From: Flavobacterium sp. SUN052
GTDB lineage: Bacteria; Bacteroidota; Bacteroidia; Flavobacteriales; Flavobacteriaceae
Length of the DNA stretch: 64,000 bases
Reading direction: 5' to 3'
Assembly: GCF_028867935.1 (NCBI RefSeq)
Contig: NZ_JAPQNS010000017.1
Coordinates: forward strand, 1 to 64,000
The first letter of the stretch is position 1, and every line of letters begins with the position of its first letter. Positions 20,399-29,194 of this stretch are shown in pieces. The position numbers and the translations under genes are program-made. The notes beneath the pieces were generated by a model, which saw nothing but the letters and a program-made list of their open reading frames with translations, had not been told where the DNA came from and did no database searches.

Positions 20399-22582
20399 AT
20401 GGAACGGAGAGATTTTATTAAAGCAACCAGCTTACTCAGCAGTGCTTATGCTTTTTCGGGGCCTGTTGCCCTCGCAAATTCGGCTGTGGTAACCGACAGA
20501 TTGATAAGAGCGGAACCACTTTGGCTTGATGGGCCAATGCGCTGGGTACAGCTCGCTTTTGTGGAACGAGACCCCGGTCATTATGATCCCGATTTCTGGC
20601 TCAGTTACTTCAAACGTATTCACGCTGATGGTGCTCTGTTGAGCGCCGGAGGAGTGGTCGCTTTTTACCCAACGGCTATTCCACTACACCACCGAAGCGA
20701 TTTTTTGGGCAATTCTGATACGCTTGGCTATCTGGTAGAAGGTTGTAAAAAGCTGGGCATGAAAATAATGCTTCGTACCGACCCTCATGCGGCCCGTCAG
20801 GAAGTTTATGACGCGCATCCCGATTGGATTGCCATAACGCCCGACGGTCAGAAACGCCGTCATTGGGCCAACCCCGACTTATGGGTAACCTGCGCCCTGG
20901 GGCCCTACAATTTTGAGTTCATGACCCAGGTGAACACCGAAATCATGCAGCGGTTCCAGCCGGAGGGCATTTTCTCTAACCGCTGGGCAGGCCACGATAT
21001 TTGCCACTGCGAGCACTGTCAGCGTAATTTCAAGACATATGCCGGATTGAGCTTACCTCAAAAAGCCGACAAACTCGACCCAACGTATCGAAAATGGACC
21101 GAGTGGCGCATGAAACGGCTACGGGAGCTGTGGTCGGTTTGGGATGCGGGCATTCGCAAGCAACGGCCCACATCGCGGTTTATCCCGAACGGGTTTCCCG
21201 ACAAAGTAATGACAGGCAAAGAAGCCGACCTCTTTTTTGCCGATCAACAGGCCCGGCGCGGACTTACGGCTCCTTGGTCGAACGGTAAAGGGGCAAAAGA
21301 GCTACGGGCAACCCTCGGGATGAAACCGCTGATTGGCATTTTCAGCGTGGGTATTGAGGAAGAATTCCGCTGGAAAGACTCCGTGCAGAGCGATGCCGAA
21401 ATCAGGATTTGGGTGGCCGAAGGTACGGCCAACGGAATGCGGCCCTGCTTTGTAAAGTTTGGGGGCGACATCTACGACAAACGCTGGATGGAATCCGTAG
21501 CGAAAGTGTATGAAGGCTATCACAAACACGAAAAGTACCTGCGCAACACGGCTTCGCTAGCCCGGGTTGGCGTTGTGTATTCCGAACAAACCGACCGCAA
21601 CTATGGCGGACAGGCCTGGCAACAGAAAAGCAGCGACCATATCGACGGTATGTACCACGCGCTGGTAGAAAGCCGGATTCCGTTCGATATGGTCAATGAT
21701 CGGTTGCTGGGAGTGGAGGATCTAAAGCGGTTTAAATTGCTGATCCTGCCGAACATTGCCGCCCTCTCTGATGCCCAGTGTAAGCAAATTCAAGCCTTTG
21801 TAAATGGGGGCGGCAGTGTGGTCGCTACGTTTGAAACATCCCTTTATGATGAGGAAGGGAAACAACGAGCCGATTTTGGACTGGCTAGTTTGTTTGGAGT
21901 TTCCTACGGTCAAAAGGTAGAGGGCCCTCTACGCAATAGTTATCTGCACCTGAGGCAGGATGCCGGAAACAGCCAGACACAGCAGATTCTGACCGGTTTA
22001 GATGATACACCCCGCATCATCAACGCCATCTATAAAGTTGATGTTAAGCCAACTGCTACCTTCCCCAGCCCGGTCACCCTCATCCCAACTTACCCCGATT
22101 TACCAATGGAAGATGTTTATCCACGCGTTGCAGAAACCGATACGCGGGAAATTTACCTTCGGCAGGTGGGCAAGGGACGAGTCGCCTACATTCCTGGTGA
22201 TCTGGACCGGACGTTCTGGCAATTGCTAAACACCGATCACGGCCAACTACTGGGAAATGTAATCCATTGGGCCCTTGATGAAGACCCTGTGGCCGCCGTA
22301 ACAGGGCCGGGCGTAATCGATGTGAATGTATGGCGTCAGGAAAAATCCATGACGGTTCATTTAGTAAATCTCACCAACCCCATGATGATGAAAGGCCCAT
22401 TCCGCGAGCTAATTCCGGTTGCTGCACAGGTAACCGTTCGGGTTCCGGCGGGAGCAACGGTTACGGGGGTTAAACTGCTGATGAGTGGCCAGACCTCCAG
22501 CGCCAAGCCGGTCAACGGCAAACTAACGATAGCTGTTCCCACTATTCTCGACCACGAGATTATCGCGCTGGATTTCGCGTAA
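20399..22582 (+). CDS. Tat-exported glycosidase-like protein (GHL6-type barrel plus beta-galactosidase trimerisation-like domain)
   Basis: The ATG at 20399 gives MERRDFIKATSLLSSAYAFS, a twin-arginine signal; an upstream GTG at 20381 would only add six residues. The first 350 or so residues look like the hypothetical glycosyl hydrolase 6 (GHL6) barrel: FKRIHADGALLSAGG, then YLVEGCKKLGMKIMLRTDPH, and a Cys/His cluster (DICHCEHCQRNF) that may bind metal. The part after RVGVVYSEQTDRNYGG resembles the glutamine-amidotransferase-like trimerisation domain of GH42 beta-galactosidases. A small beta domain closes the protein. The catalytic residues are not assigned, so activity on a specific sugar is not claimed. 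A lactate-permease family gene follows 62 bp downstream, probably in the same operon. Confidence 0.8.
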   Translation: MERRDFIKATSLLSSAYAFSGPVALANSAVVTDRLIRAEPLWLDGPMRWVQLAFVERDPGHYDPDFWLSYFKRIHADGALLSAGGVVAFYPTAIPLHHRSDFLGNSDTLGYLVEGCKKLGMKIMLRTDPHAARQEVYDAHPDWIAITPDGQKRRHWANPDLWVTCALGPYNFEFMTQVNTEIMQRFQPEGIFSNRWAGHDICHCEHCQRNFKTYAGLSLPQKADKLDPTYRKWTEWRMKRLRELWSVWDAGIRKQRPTSRFIPNGFPDKVMTGKEADLFFADQQARRGLTAPWSNGKGAKELRATLGMKPLIGIFSVGIEEEFRWKDSVQSDAEIRIWVAEGTANGMRPCFVKFGGDIYDKRWMESVAKVYEGYHKHEKYLRNTASLARVGVVYSEQTDRNYGGQAWQQKSSDHIDGMYHALVESRIPFDMVNDRLLGVEDLKRFKLLILPNIAALSDAQCKQIQAFVNGGGSVVATFETSLYDEEGKQRADFGLASLFGVSYGQKVEGPLRNSYLHLRQDAGNSQTQQILTGLDDTPRIINAIYKVDVKPTATFPSPVTLIPTYPDLPMEDVYPRVAETDTREIYLRQVGKGRVAYIPGDLDRTFWQLLNTDHGQLLGNVIHWALDEDPVAAVTGPGVIDVNVWRQEKSMTVHLVNLTNPMMMKGPFRELIPVAAQVTVRVPAGATVTGVKLLMSGQTSSAKPVNGKLTIAVPTILDHEIIALDFA

Positions 22583-22644
22583 ACTGTTGATCAGCCTGCA
22601 CCGTCTGCTTTAATTCTGCGTACCAATTTATTTCTCCTAAACTC

Positions 22645-24414
22645 ATGATCTGGAAACAAGTAATTGACCCGCTTAACAATATCGCTCTGTCGGTACTGTT
22701 AGCCGCACTACCCATTCTGTTTGTCTTTTGGGCGCTAATAATCAGGCGAATGAAAGGCTATCAGGCTAGCTTACTTGCCACCGCATTGGCACTACTAATC
22801 GCTATTTTGGTGTATGGTATGCCTGTTAAACTGGCATTACTCTCCGTTAGCCACGGAGCCTTGTATGGTTTGTTCCCTATTTGCTGGCTAGTGATTACGG
22901 CCGTTTTCCTATTTAACATCACCGTGAAAAGTGGTCAGTTTGAGATTATCAAACACGTGATGGGGTCAATCACCTCCGACCGGCGGTTGCAGGCGCTGCT
23001 CATTGCATTTTCGTTTGGCTCATTTCTGGAAGGCACCGCTGGTTTTGGGGCACCCGTTGCCATAACGGCAGCAATGCTCGTTGGATTGGGTTTCAATCCG
23101 CTTTACGCAGCGGGTATCTGCCTGATTGCCAACACGGCTCCCGTTGCCTTTGGAGCCATTGGTATTCCAATTACGGTAGCTTCGCAGGTGTCGGGTATTG
23201 CCGAAATGCCGATTTCGCAGATGGTGGGTCGAACGCTGCCAATCCTGTCCATAATGCTGCCCTTCTATCTGTCAGTTATTATTGCCGGCGTCAAAAAAAC
23301 CCAGGAAATAGCCCCAGCAGCCCTGGTATCAGGTGTCTCTTTTGCACTCTTGCAATATGGTTCCTCTAATTTTCTGGGGCCCGCCCTGCCCGATGTTATT
23401 GCCGGTTTGGGGTCAATTATCTGCCTCGTCGTTTTTCTTCATTACTGGAAACCCAAAACCATCTGGCGTTTTGCCAACGAACCCGCCCCTACGTTCAACC
23501 CCGATACGCATTATACAAAGGGGCAAATTGTCCGTGCGTGGTCGCCCTTCATACTCCTGACCATTATGATTATTGCCTGGGGGTTGCAACCGATCAAAGA
23601 CGTATTAAATTCAATTGGGATGATACAGTTCGAGTTTCCGGGTTTGCACAATGTTATTCAAGCCGGGGATGGCACCCTGTTACCAAAAATCTACAAATTC
23701 AATTACCTGTCGGCAGGTGGAACGGCTATTTTGCTGGCAAGTCTGATTTCGATTCCTTTGGTGGGACTAACCTATAAACAGGGGGCAGTTCTATTTGGGA
23801 GCACGTTGAACCAACTTAAATTCCCGATTCTGACGATTGCTACGGTGTTGGGGTTCGCCTATATTCTGAATGATTCGGGAATGACACTTACAATGGCCTC
23901 TGTACTGGCCAGCACCGGTGTGTTATTTCCATTTTTTGCGCCCGTTCTTGGTTGGCTGGGCGTATTTATCACTGGTTCCGACACCTCGGCCAATGCCTTG
24001 TTTGGCAAATTACAGTATGCTACCGGCCAATCAATTGGTATTGATCCTGTGGTGACTGTAGCGGCCAATGTATCGGGTGGCGTGGTTGGCAAAATGATTT
24101 CCCCACAATCCATCGCCGTAGCAGCCGCAGCTGGCGATTTGGTGGGGCAGGAGTCCCAGTTGTTTCGATTTACGGTGAAGCACAGCTTTATCATGCTGAT
24201 TTTTATTTGCTTACTGACGCTGTTGCAGGCCTACGTAATCAAATGGGTTATTCCCGTTTACGAGACTCTCGACGCCCAAAAAGTAGTGGCCGTTACCGAC
24301 GTATCAAAGGGCTATTTGTATCTGAGTATTCTGATTTTGCTGCTGGTTATCTTATCCGCTTTGGTTATGAGATCAATGCCAACCCGCAAACAGTCATCTG
24401 AACTGGCGAACTGA
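22645..24414 (+). CDS. lldP: L-lactate permease family transporter
   Basis: This 589-residue integral membrane protein has a dozen or more hydrophobic segments. It carries the LctP/LldP family hallmark in the first third: FSFGSFLEGTAGFGAPVAIT followed by FNPLYAAGICLIANTAPVAFGAIGIPI. The C-terminal half has GSDTSANALFGKLQ and ANVSGGVVGKMISPQSIAVA, also diagnostic. Known members carry L-lactate, D-lactate or glycolate with protons. The substrate here may differ, because its partner is the glycosidase-like gene and no lactate dehydrogenase is near. The symbol reflects the family, not a proven substrate. Confidence 0.88.
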   Translation: MIWKQVIDPLNNIALSVLLAALPILFVFWALIIRRMKGYQASLLATALALLIAILVYGMPVKLALLSVSHGALYGLFPICWLVITAVFLFNITVKSGQFEIIKHVMGSITSDRRLQALLIAFSFGSFLEGTAGFGAPVAITAAMLVGLGFNPLYAAGICLIANTAPVAFGAIGIPITVASQVSGIAEMPISQMVGRTLPILSIMLPFYLSVIIAGVKKTQEIAPAALVSGVSFALLQYGSSNFLGPALPDVIAGLGSIICLVVFLHYWKPKTIWRFANEPAPTFNPDTHYTKGQIVRAWSPFILLTIMIIAWGLQPIKDVLNSIGMIQFEFPGLHNVIQAGDGTLLPKIYKFNYLSAGGTAILLASLISIPLVGLTYKQGAVLFGSTLNQLKFPILTIATVLGFAYILNDSGMTLTMASVLASTGVLFPFFAPVLGWLGVFITGSDTSANALFGKLQYATGQSIGIDPVVTVAANVSGGVVGKMISPQSIAVAAAAGDLVGQESQLFRFTVKHSFIMLIFICLLTLLQAYVIKWVIPVYETLDAQKVVAVTDVSKGYLYLSILILLLVILSALVMRSMPTRKQSSELAN

Positions 24415-24418
24415 TTTT

Positions 24419-24533
24419 CCACCCCAACCCCTCCCCTGAGTTCAGAGGAGGGGCTTCAAATTGAGCTTTTTTAAATTGTTTTCGTCTTAGGGATTTTAGC
24501 CCCTCCCTTGAGTTCGGGGGAGGGGTTAGGGTA
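24419..24533. repeat. Paired C/G-rich intergenic palindromes
   Basis: Two hairpin-forming units face each other between convergent genes: CCCCTCCCCTGAGTTC with GAGGAGGGGC (24429-24454), and GCCCCTCCCTTGAGTTC with GGGGGAGGGG (24499-24526). The outer ends (ACCCCAACCCC and GGGGTTAGGGT) are also roughly complementary. They may help end transcription of the permease and the TonB receptor. Confidence 0.65.
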
Positions 24534-24537
24534 GCTT

Positions 24538-26943
24538 CTACTGCTCCAGTTCAAAGCCTTTCTTTTTCTTGGCCTGCCGGAACCGGTAGCTGGCCGTGAG
24601 GTTTATTTGCCGACGCCGGAACTGGCCATTGGTTTCGGTGTAGAAATTGGCCCCTTCGGTAACCGACCGGAACCGGCGCGAGTTGAATACGTCGATCACG
24701 TTGAGCGTCAGGGTACCGTTTTTGTTGAAAATCTCGCGGCTCATAGCAACATCTAAAGCAGCAATCGACTTTTGGCGACCCTGAGGCAGTTGGCGGGGAG
24801 CGTCATAGTTGCCCCGTAGTTGAAGGTCGGTACCTTTAAAAATAGTGAAGCGCGAGTTCAGGCGGGTGAACCAGGTATAGGTGTCGCTCTGGAATGTAGC
24901 ATCGAGATTGGCCCCGTCGGTGATAGCCCGGAAGAAGTTGAAACTGGCATCCATTTTCCACCATTTAGCCAGCGCATAAGAACCCGCGAATTCCACTCCA
25001 TACGAGTTCTCCGTCGCTAAATTTTCGGGGCGAGTCGTTGAGAAACCCTGATCGTTCACCCGGCGAATCCGCAGTACTTTACCGGTAGTATAGCGGTAAT
25101 ACACCGACGAACTCAGGGAGCCTTTCTCCACATATTTTATGTGGCCCAGTTCCAACGCATCCGTAAACTCAGGATTCAGGTCGGGGTTGCCGCTGAAAAA
25201 GTTACGGGCATCGCTAAAGGTCATAAACGGACTCAAGTCGTCGTAGGCAGGCCGACGCACCCGGCGGCTATAGCTGATTTGCAGGGCATGTTGCCGGGGC
25301 AGATCATAGGTCATGTGAACGCTCGGAAACAGGTTGGCGTACGACCGTGGATTAACCTGGTTGGTTTGTTTGAGGGTTGTTTTCACGTCAGTCCATTCCG
25401 CCCGAACGCCCGCCTGATAAGAGATCCGCCCGGTTTTATTGCCGACAATGCCGTAGAGCGCATTGATCTTTTCGTCGTAAACAAAGTTGTTCGTCAGGCC
25501 CGGTAATGGTGCATAAATACCTGCCGTGTTTTGCTGGAGAACGGTATAATCATTCGTCATGGCGCGGGTACTACTCCGCAACCCAGCCTCAAACTTACCC
25601 TGCTTGGCAAATGGCTGCACATAATCAACCTGCACCAGAAACTGCTTTTCGCCCTCATCGTTGAGCGAGCGTTGCCGGTTTATTGGGATAAGGGGCGTCT
25701 GGCCATCGGCCCGGTAAAGTTGCTGATCAAACAACTGATCTGAGCTTTCGTAATTGTCCAGAAAGCGGAAGTCGGCCGATAATTCGTGGCCTTTGCGCGT
25801 AAAAGAGCGCTTATAGGTCAGCGAATACTCCGAGTTAGGTTCGGTTTCCGTTTCGTCCTGCGTACGGTTGGTGATGGTACGCAGGTTGGCCGTTGAGCCG
25901 AGATAGTCATTATAAAAAATATCGGCGTAGCGTTTTCCCTTGCTGCCCCGGTACGTGTACGCTCCGGTGAGGATGTTGCGCTCATCGAAATAATAATCGA
26001 TACCCGCCTGAATATTGTTGTTCATCACTTTCTGGCGCATAGCCGATGTTTGTTGCGTGATAAACGTGGAATCGTTGCGATAAACCTCCTGATACAACGA
26101 GTTCCGACCGGGTCGATTACGATACGCGATGGTGTAATTGACGAAGAAATTCAGGTTTTTCCGGCGATAGTTTAGGTTGGCCGACAGACCGAAATTGCCC
26201 GGATAACCCGTGATCAAATCCACTGAGCTATTGAAACCCTCGCTGCGCTCTTTTTTGAGAATAATATTAATGACGCCACCCATACCCTCCGCTTCATACC
26301 GCGCCGATGGATTGGTGATAACTTCAACCCGCTCAATCTGACTCCCCTGCAACTGCTGCAAGCCAGCCCCTCCCTTAAAACTAACCAAGCCCGACGGCTT
26401 GCCGTCGATCAGGATTCGGACACTGTTGCTGCCCCGCATGCTTACGTTACCTTCCACATCGACGGCTACCGACGGGATGTTGCGCAAAATATCGGAAGCT
26501 GTACCGCCCGCGTTAGCCAAGTCTTTACCAACATTGAAAATCTTTTTATCGAGCGCCAGTTCCATCTGACTTTTCTCGGCTTGTACCACCACTTCTGCAA
26601 GCCGTTGCGCTGAGTTTTTCAGCACCACAGTTCCAATTCGCACATCGGCATCGGCAACTCGAACCGGAGAAATCAATTTAGACAGATACGATACCGAACT
26701 TATTTTCAGGTAGTACTGACCTGATTTGACTGGTATGGTAAACGTTCCGGCTTCGTCGGCGGCAACACCCGACACCAGCGTTGAGTCGGAACTACGGTGC
26801 AGGGCTACGGTTGTAAACGGAACGGGCGCATTTTGTTCGTCGACCAGATTGCCACGAACAGATGTACTGGGAGCGGCCGGGTTTTGCGCAAGAGAGGCAC
26901 TAAAAGCAAAGGATAAAAAAAGTGCAGGAAGACTGTGTTTCAT
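24538..26943 (-). CDS. TonB-dependent outer-membrane receptor (outer membrane beta-barrel family)
   Basis: The start at 26943 gives a signal peptide (MKHSLPALFLSFAFSASLAQ); the frame extends 12 codons further without a sensible leader. Next is a carboxypeptidase-regulatory-like domain (VRGNLVDEQNAPVPFTTVAL) and a plug domain with DILRNIPSVAVDVEGNVSMR and RILIDGKPSGL. A barrel of about 550 residues follows, with many alternating strands ending in Arg/Tyr-rich turns and the segment LQISYSRRVRRPAYDDLSPF, typical of the outer-membrane-protein beta-barrel family. It is shorter than SusC proteins and has no SusD partner. The adjacent LytTR regulator and histidine kinase are encoded just upstream on the same strand, so signal-responsive expression is plausible. 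Confidence 0.93.
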   Translation of the reverse strand: MKHSLPALFLSFAFSASLAQNPAAPSTSVRGNLVDEQNAPVPFTTVALHRSSDSTLVSGVAADEAGTFTIPVKSGQYYLKISSVSYLSKLISPVRVADADVRIGTVVLKNSAQRLAEVVVQAEKSQMELALDKKIFNVGKDLANAGGTASDILRNIPSVAVDVEGNVSMRGSNSVRILIDGKPSGLVSFKGGAGLQQLQGSQIERVEVITNPSARYEAEGMGGVINIILKKERSEGFNSSVDLITGYPGNFGLSANLNYRRKNLNFFVNYTIAYRNRPGRNSLYQEVYRNDSTFITQQTSAMRQKVMNNNIQAGIDYYFDERNILTGAYTYRGSKGKRYADIFYNDYLGSTANLRTITNRTQDETETEPNSEYSLTYKRSFTRKGHELSADFRFLDNYESSDQLFDQQLYRADGQTPLIPINRQRSLNDEGEKQFLVQVDYVQPFAKQGKFEAGLRSSTRAMTNDYTVLQQNTAGIYAPLPGLTNNFVYDEKINALYGIVGNKTGRISYQAGVRAEWTDVKTTLKQTNQVNPRSYANLFPSVHMTYDLPRQHALQISYSRRVRRPAYDDLSPFMTFSDARNFFSGNPDLNPEFTDALELGHIKYVEKGSLSSSVYYRYTTGKVLRIRRVNDQGFSTTRPENLATENSYGVEFAGSYALAKWWKMDASFNFFRAITDGANLDATFQSDTYTWFTRLNSRFTIFKGTDLQLRGNYDAPRQLPQGRQKSIAALDVAMSREIFNKNGTLTLNVIDVFNSRRFRSVTEGANFYTETNGQFRRRQINLTASYRFRQAKKKKGFELEQ

Positions 26944-27023
26944 ACCTATAGAAGGTCCAGGCCAAATAGCTTTACTCAATAAAAGAACACGAAATATTGA
27001 ATTAACATGAGGGTCTAGCGACC

Positions 27024-27803
27024 CTATTTACCTAACCATTCTTTGAAATCTGTCATCCGGTCGCCAGCTACAAACACTTCCTGCCGGGTTTTAGGGGTCA
27101 GTTCCAGTTTCAACTTGCCTGCCGAATACGCATGAATGTGCTGAATAGCCGACATAGATACCAGAAGCGAACGGTTTACCCGGAAAAACTGCCGGGGATC
27201 GAGCATAGCCGCCAGCTTGTCAAGGCTGTAATCGAGGGGTAGGTGTTGGCCATCCTGCGTCGTGAGAAACGTGGCTTTATCTTCAACAAAAAAATAGGCA
27301 ATCGTGGGGGTTTCAATACTCTTGATCTTAGTGCCTACGGTAACCATGAACCGGTCTTTGTAAGTCGTGGTACGAGTTTGATTCAGTGTATTGAGTATTG
27401 CCGTTAGATCGGGGAACGCAGGCTCCACTTCGCTGAACATCCGCCCCAACGCCTTGTATTTTTCGATGGCAGCTACCAGTTCATCATAGTCAATTGGTTT
27501 CAGCAGGTAGTCGATGCTGGTGGTTTTGAACGCCTGTAGCATGTACTCATCATACGCCGTCGTGAAAATGATGGGTATGGTCAGATTAACCTGTTCGATG
27601 ATCCGAAATCCCAGGTCGTCTTCCAGATGAATATCCATGAATATCAGGTCGGGAGCGGGCGTCGGGTTGGCATTGAACCACTGAACAGCCCCGGCAACGG
27701 AAGGGATTCGGGCGAGCACCAAAATCGTCGGATCATACCTATGGATTAGTTTCTCCAGGCGTTGTGCCGTCAATTTTTCGTCTTCTATAATTACGATGTT
27801 CAT
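27024..27803 (-). CDS. LytTR-family response regulator
   Basis: The 259-residue protein has an N-terminal receiver domain with the acidic pair ED near residue 7, phospho-acceptor Asp57 in LIFMDIHL, the conserved Thr in FTTAYDEY and Lys102 in YLLKPID. The C-terminal 100 residues are a LytTR DNA-binding domain (YFFVEDKATFLTT, FFRVNRSLLVSMSAIQHIH). Such regulators bind direct repeats upstream of target genes. The gene overlaps the histidine kinase gene upstream by 4 bp (27800-27803), so the two form one operon. Its targets are unknown; the TonB receptor immediately downstream is a candidate. Confidence 0.95.
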   Translation of the reverse strand: MNIVIIEDEKLTAQRLEKLIHRYDPTILVLARIPSVAGAVQWFNANPTPAPDLIFMDIHLEDDLGFRIIEQVNLTIPIIFTTAYDEYMLQAFKTTSIDYLLKPIDYDELVAAIEKYKALGRMFSEVEPAFPDLTAILNTLNQTRTTTYKDRFMVTVGTKIKSIETPTIAYFFVEDKATFLTTQDGQHLPLDYSLDKLAAMLDPRQFFRVNRSLLVSMSAIQHIHAYSAGKLKLELTPKTRQEVFVAGDRMTDFKEWLGK

Positions 27804-28930
27804 GGCAATAGAGGAATTTTAACGACAAAGAGCCCATCCTGCTCACCAATCCACACAGGTTTGTTGGTAAGCAGGGCATAACGGTTAATAATGTTTTGCA
27901 AGCCTACCCCCGTAGATGTATCGGTGGTTGGGCGCAGTTGAACCGGGTTGGTGATCAGCAGGTAATCCTGTTCACGAAAAATTGAGACTATCAGCGGTTG
28001 TTTGGCCGACATCTGGTTATGTTTTACAGCATTTTCAACCAGCAATTGCAAAGTTAGAGGAGCAATGGCGTACTGGCTGGCATCTGATTCCGCTACATTG
28101 ATTGTCACCTGTAGCTTATCCTCAAAGCGGATGCTTAGCAGAAAAATATACGCCTGGATAAACTCCAGTTCGGTTCGCAGGCTGACCCGCTCGTTGTCGC
28201 GTTGCTCCAGAATATACCGGTACGCTCTGGATAACTGATTGATAAACCGAACGGATAACGTGGAATCAACCTCAACCAACGACGACAGAATACTCAGGCT
28301 GTTGAACAGGAAATGGGGATTCACCTGATTTTTGAGAGCCATAAACTGAGCCTGAGCGGTTTCTTTTTCCATGCGCTCGGCCTGTACCTCCAGTTCCCGC
28401 ATCCGGGTACTCGACCGGCGATTCACCACCAGATAAAAAGCCGACAGCATCGCCATCACCGTTATGCCGGTATTCATCCGTTGTCGTTGCTCACTCCCCC
28501 CGCGCCGATGCGGCTGACCAGGGCTTGATTGGGGGCCACTCATTCGCTGATCAACAGCCGACAGACGTGTGGGTTGAAGAGCCTCGTCTAACCGGGTCCG
28601 TATTTCGTTAAAAACAACATTGAATAGCACTGCCATCACACTTGCCACTACTAGAAGACCCAATTGAGTCCATGCATTGGTCAGAGCACCCGACCAAAGC
28701 TGAAACCGGTTCAGAAGCCACTGCGTAAGGCTAATCCAACAGAAGAAAAAGCAGATTGTCAGTGGAATTTCGATAGCCCAAAGCGGCAACACACCCAGCA
28801 AAAAAGGCCAACTGAATGAGCCAATATTCAGGTATAGCCGGATTGGCCAGTAAATGATAAATACGCTCACAGCAAGCCGCGCTTTTTGCGATAGTGAGAA
28901 TTGATCGGGCGGAAGCATAGGGTTGGGCAA
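27800..28930 (-). CDS. LytS-type sensor histidine kinase
   Basis: This 376-residue membrane kinase has four likely hydrophobic segments at about 20-36, 42-70, 90-108 and 155-169, separated by a Pro/Gln/Arg-rich loop. Then comes the His_kinase domain with phospho-acceptor His206 in ALKNQVNPHFLFNSL and a HATPase region with LLVENAVKHN and GVGLQNIINRY. It lacks a clear sensory domain besides the membrane helices, as usual for Bacteroidetes LytS-like kinases. Overlap of 4 bp with the downstream LytTR regulator marks a cognate pair. Confidence 0.93.
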   Translation of the reverse strand: MPNPMLPPDQFSLSQKARLAVSVFIIYWPIRLYLNIGSFSWPFLLGVLPLWAIEIPLTICFFFCWISLTQWLLNRFQLWSGALTNAWTQLGLLVVASVMAVLFNVVFNEIRTRLDEALQPTRLSAVDQRMSGPQSSPGQPHRRGGSEQRQRMNTGITVMAMLSAFYLVVNRRSSTRMRELEVQAERMEKETAQAQFMALKNQVNPHFLFNSLSILSSLVEVDSTLSVRFINQLSRAYRYILEQRDNERVSLRTELEFIQAYIFLLSIRFEDKLQVTINVAESDASQYAIAPLTLQLLVENAVKHNQMSAKQPLIVSIFREQDYLLITNPVQLRPTTDTSTGVGLQNIINRYALLTNKPVWIGEQDGLFVVKIPLLP

Positions 28931-29087
28931 CTGAGGAATATGGCCGTCTGGGACTAGTATAAGAGAGTGCGTATCGATTGGTTTGAGTGAAACAAAGGTG
29001 AAGTATAGTTAAACCGGTATCAACTAAATGATGCCGAATGCCAAAAGCCGGTTGTCGAATCGGGCTTTTTGACCTACGAACAAAAAG

Positions 29088-29176
29088 ATAGGAACGCGGA
29101 TGACGCGGATTGAGCCGATTCTCGCAGATTGTATATCCGCGCAAATCAGCTTAATCCGCGTCGTCCGCGTTCCTAT
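29088..29176. repeat. Palindromic intergenic repeat, copy C (near-perfect)
   Basis: Arms of 24 nt at 29088-29111 and 29153-29176 are complementary except for one position, which would still pair as G-U in RNA. The arm begins ATAGGAACGCGGATGACGCG. The middle keeps a second weaker palindrome (TCTCGCAGATT...AATCAGC). It is related to copies at 8144 and 14211 and lies between the kinase gene and the SusD gene end. Confidence 0.85.
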
Positions 29177-29194
29177 TATAATCAACTCAATTCC

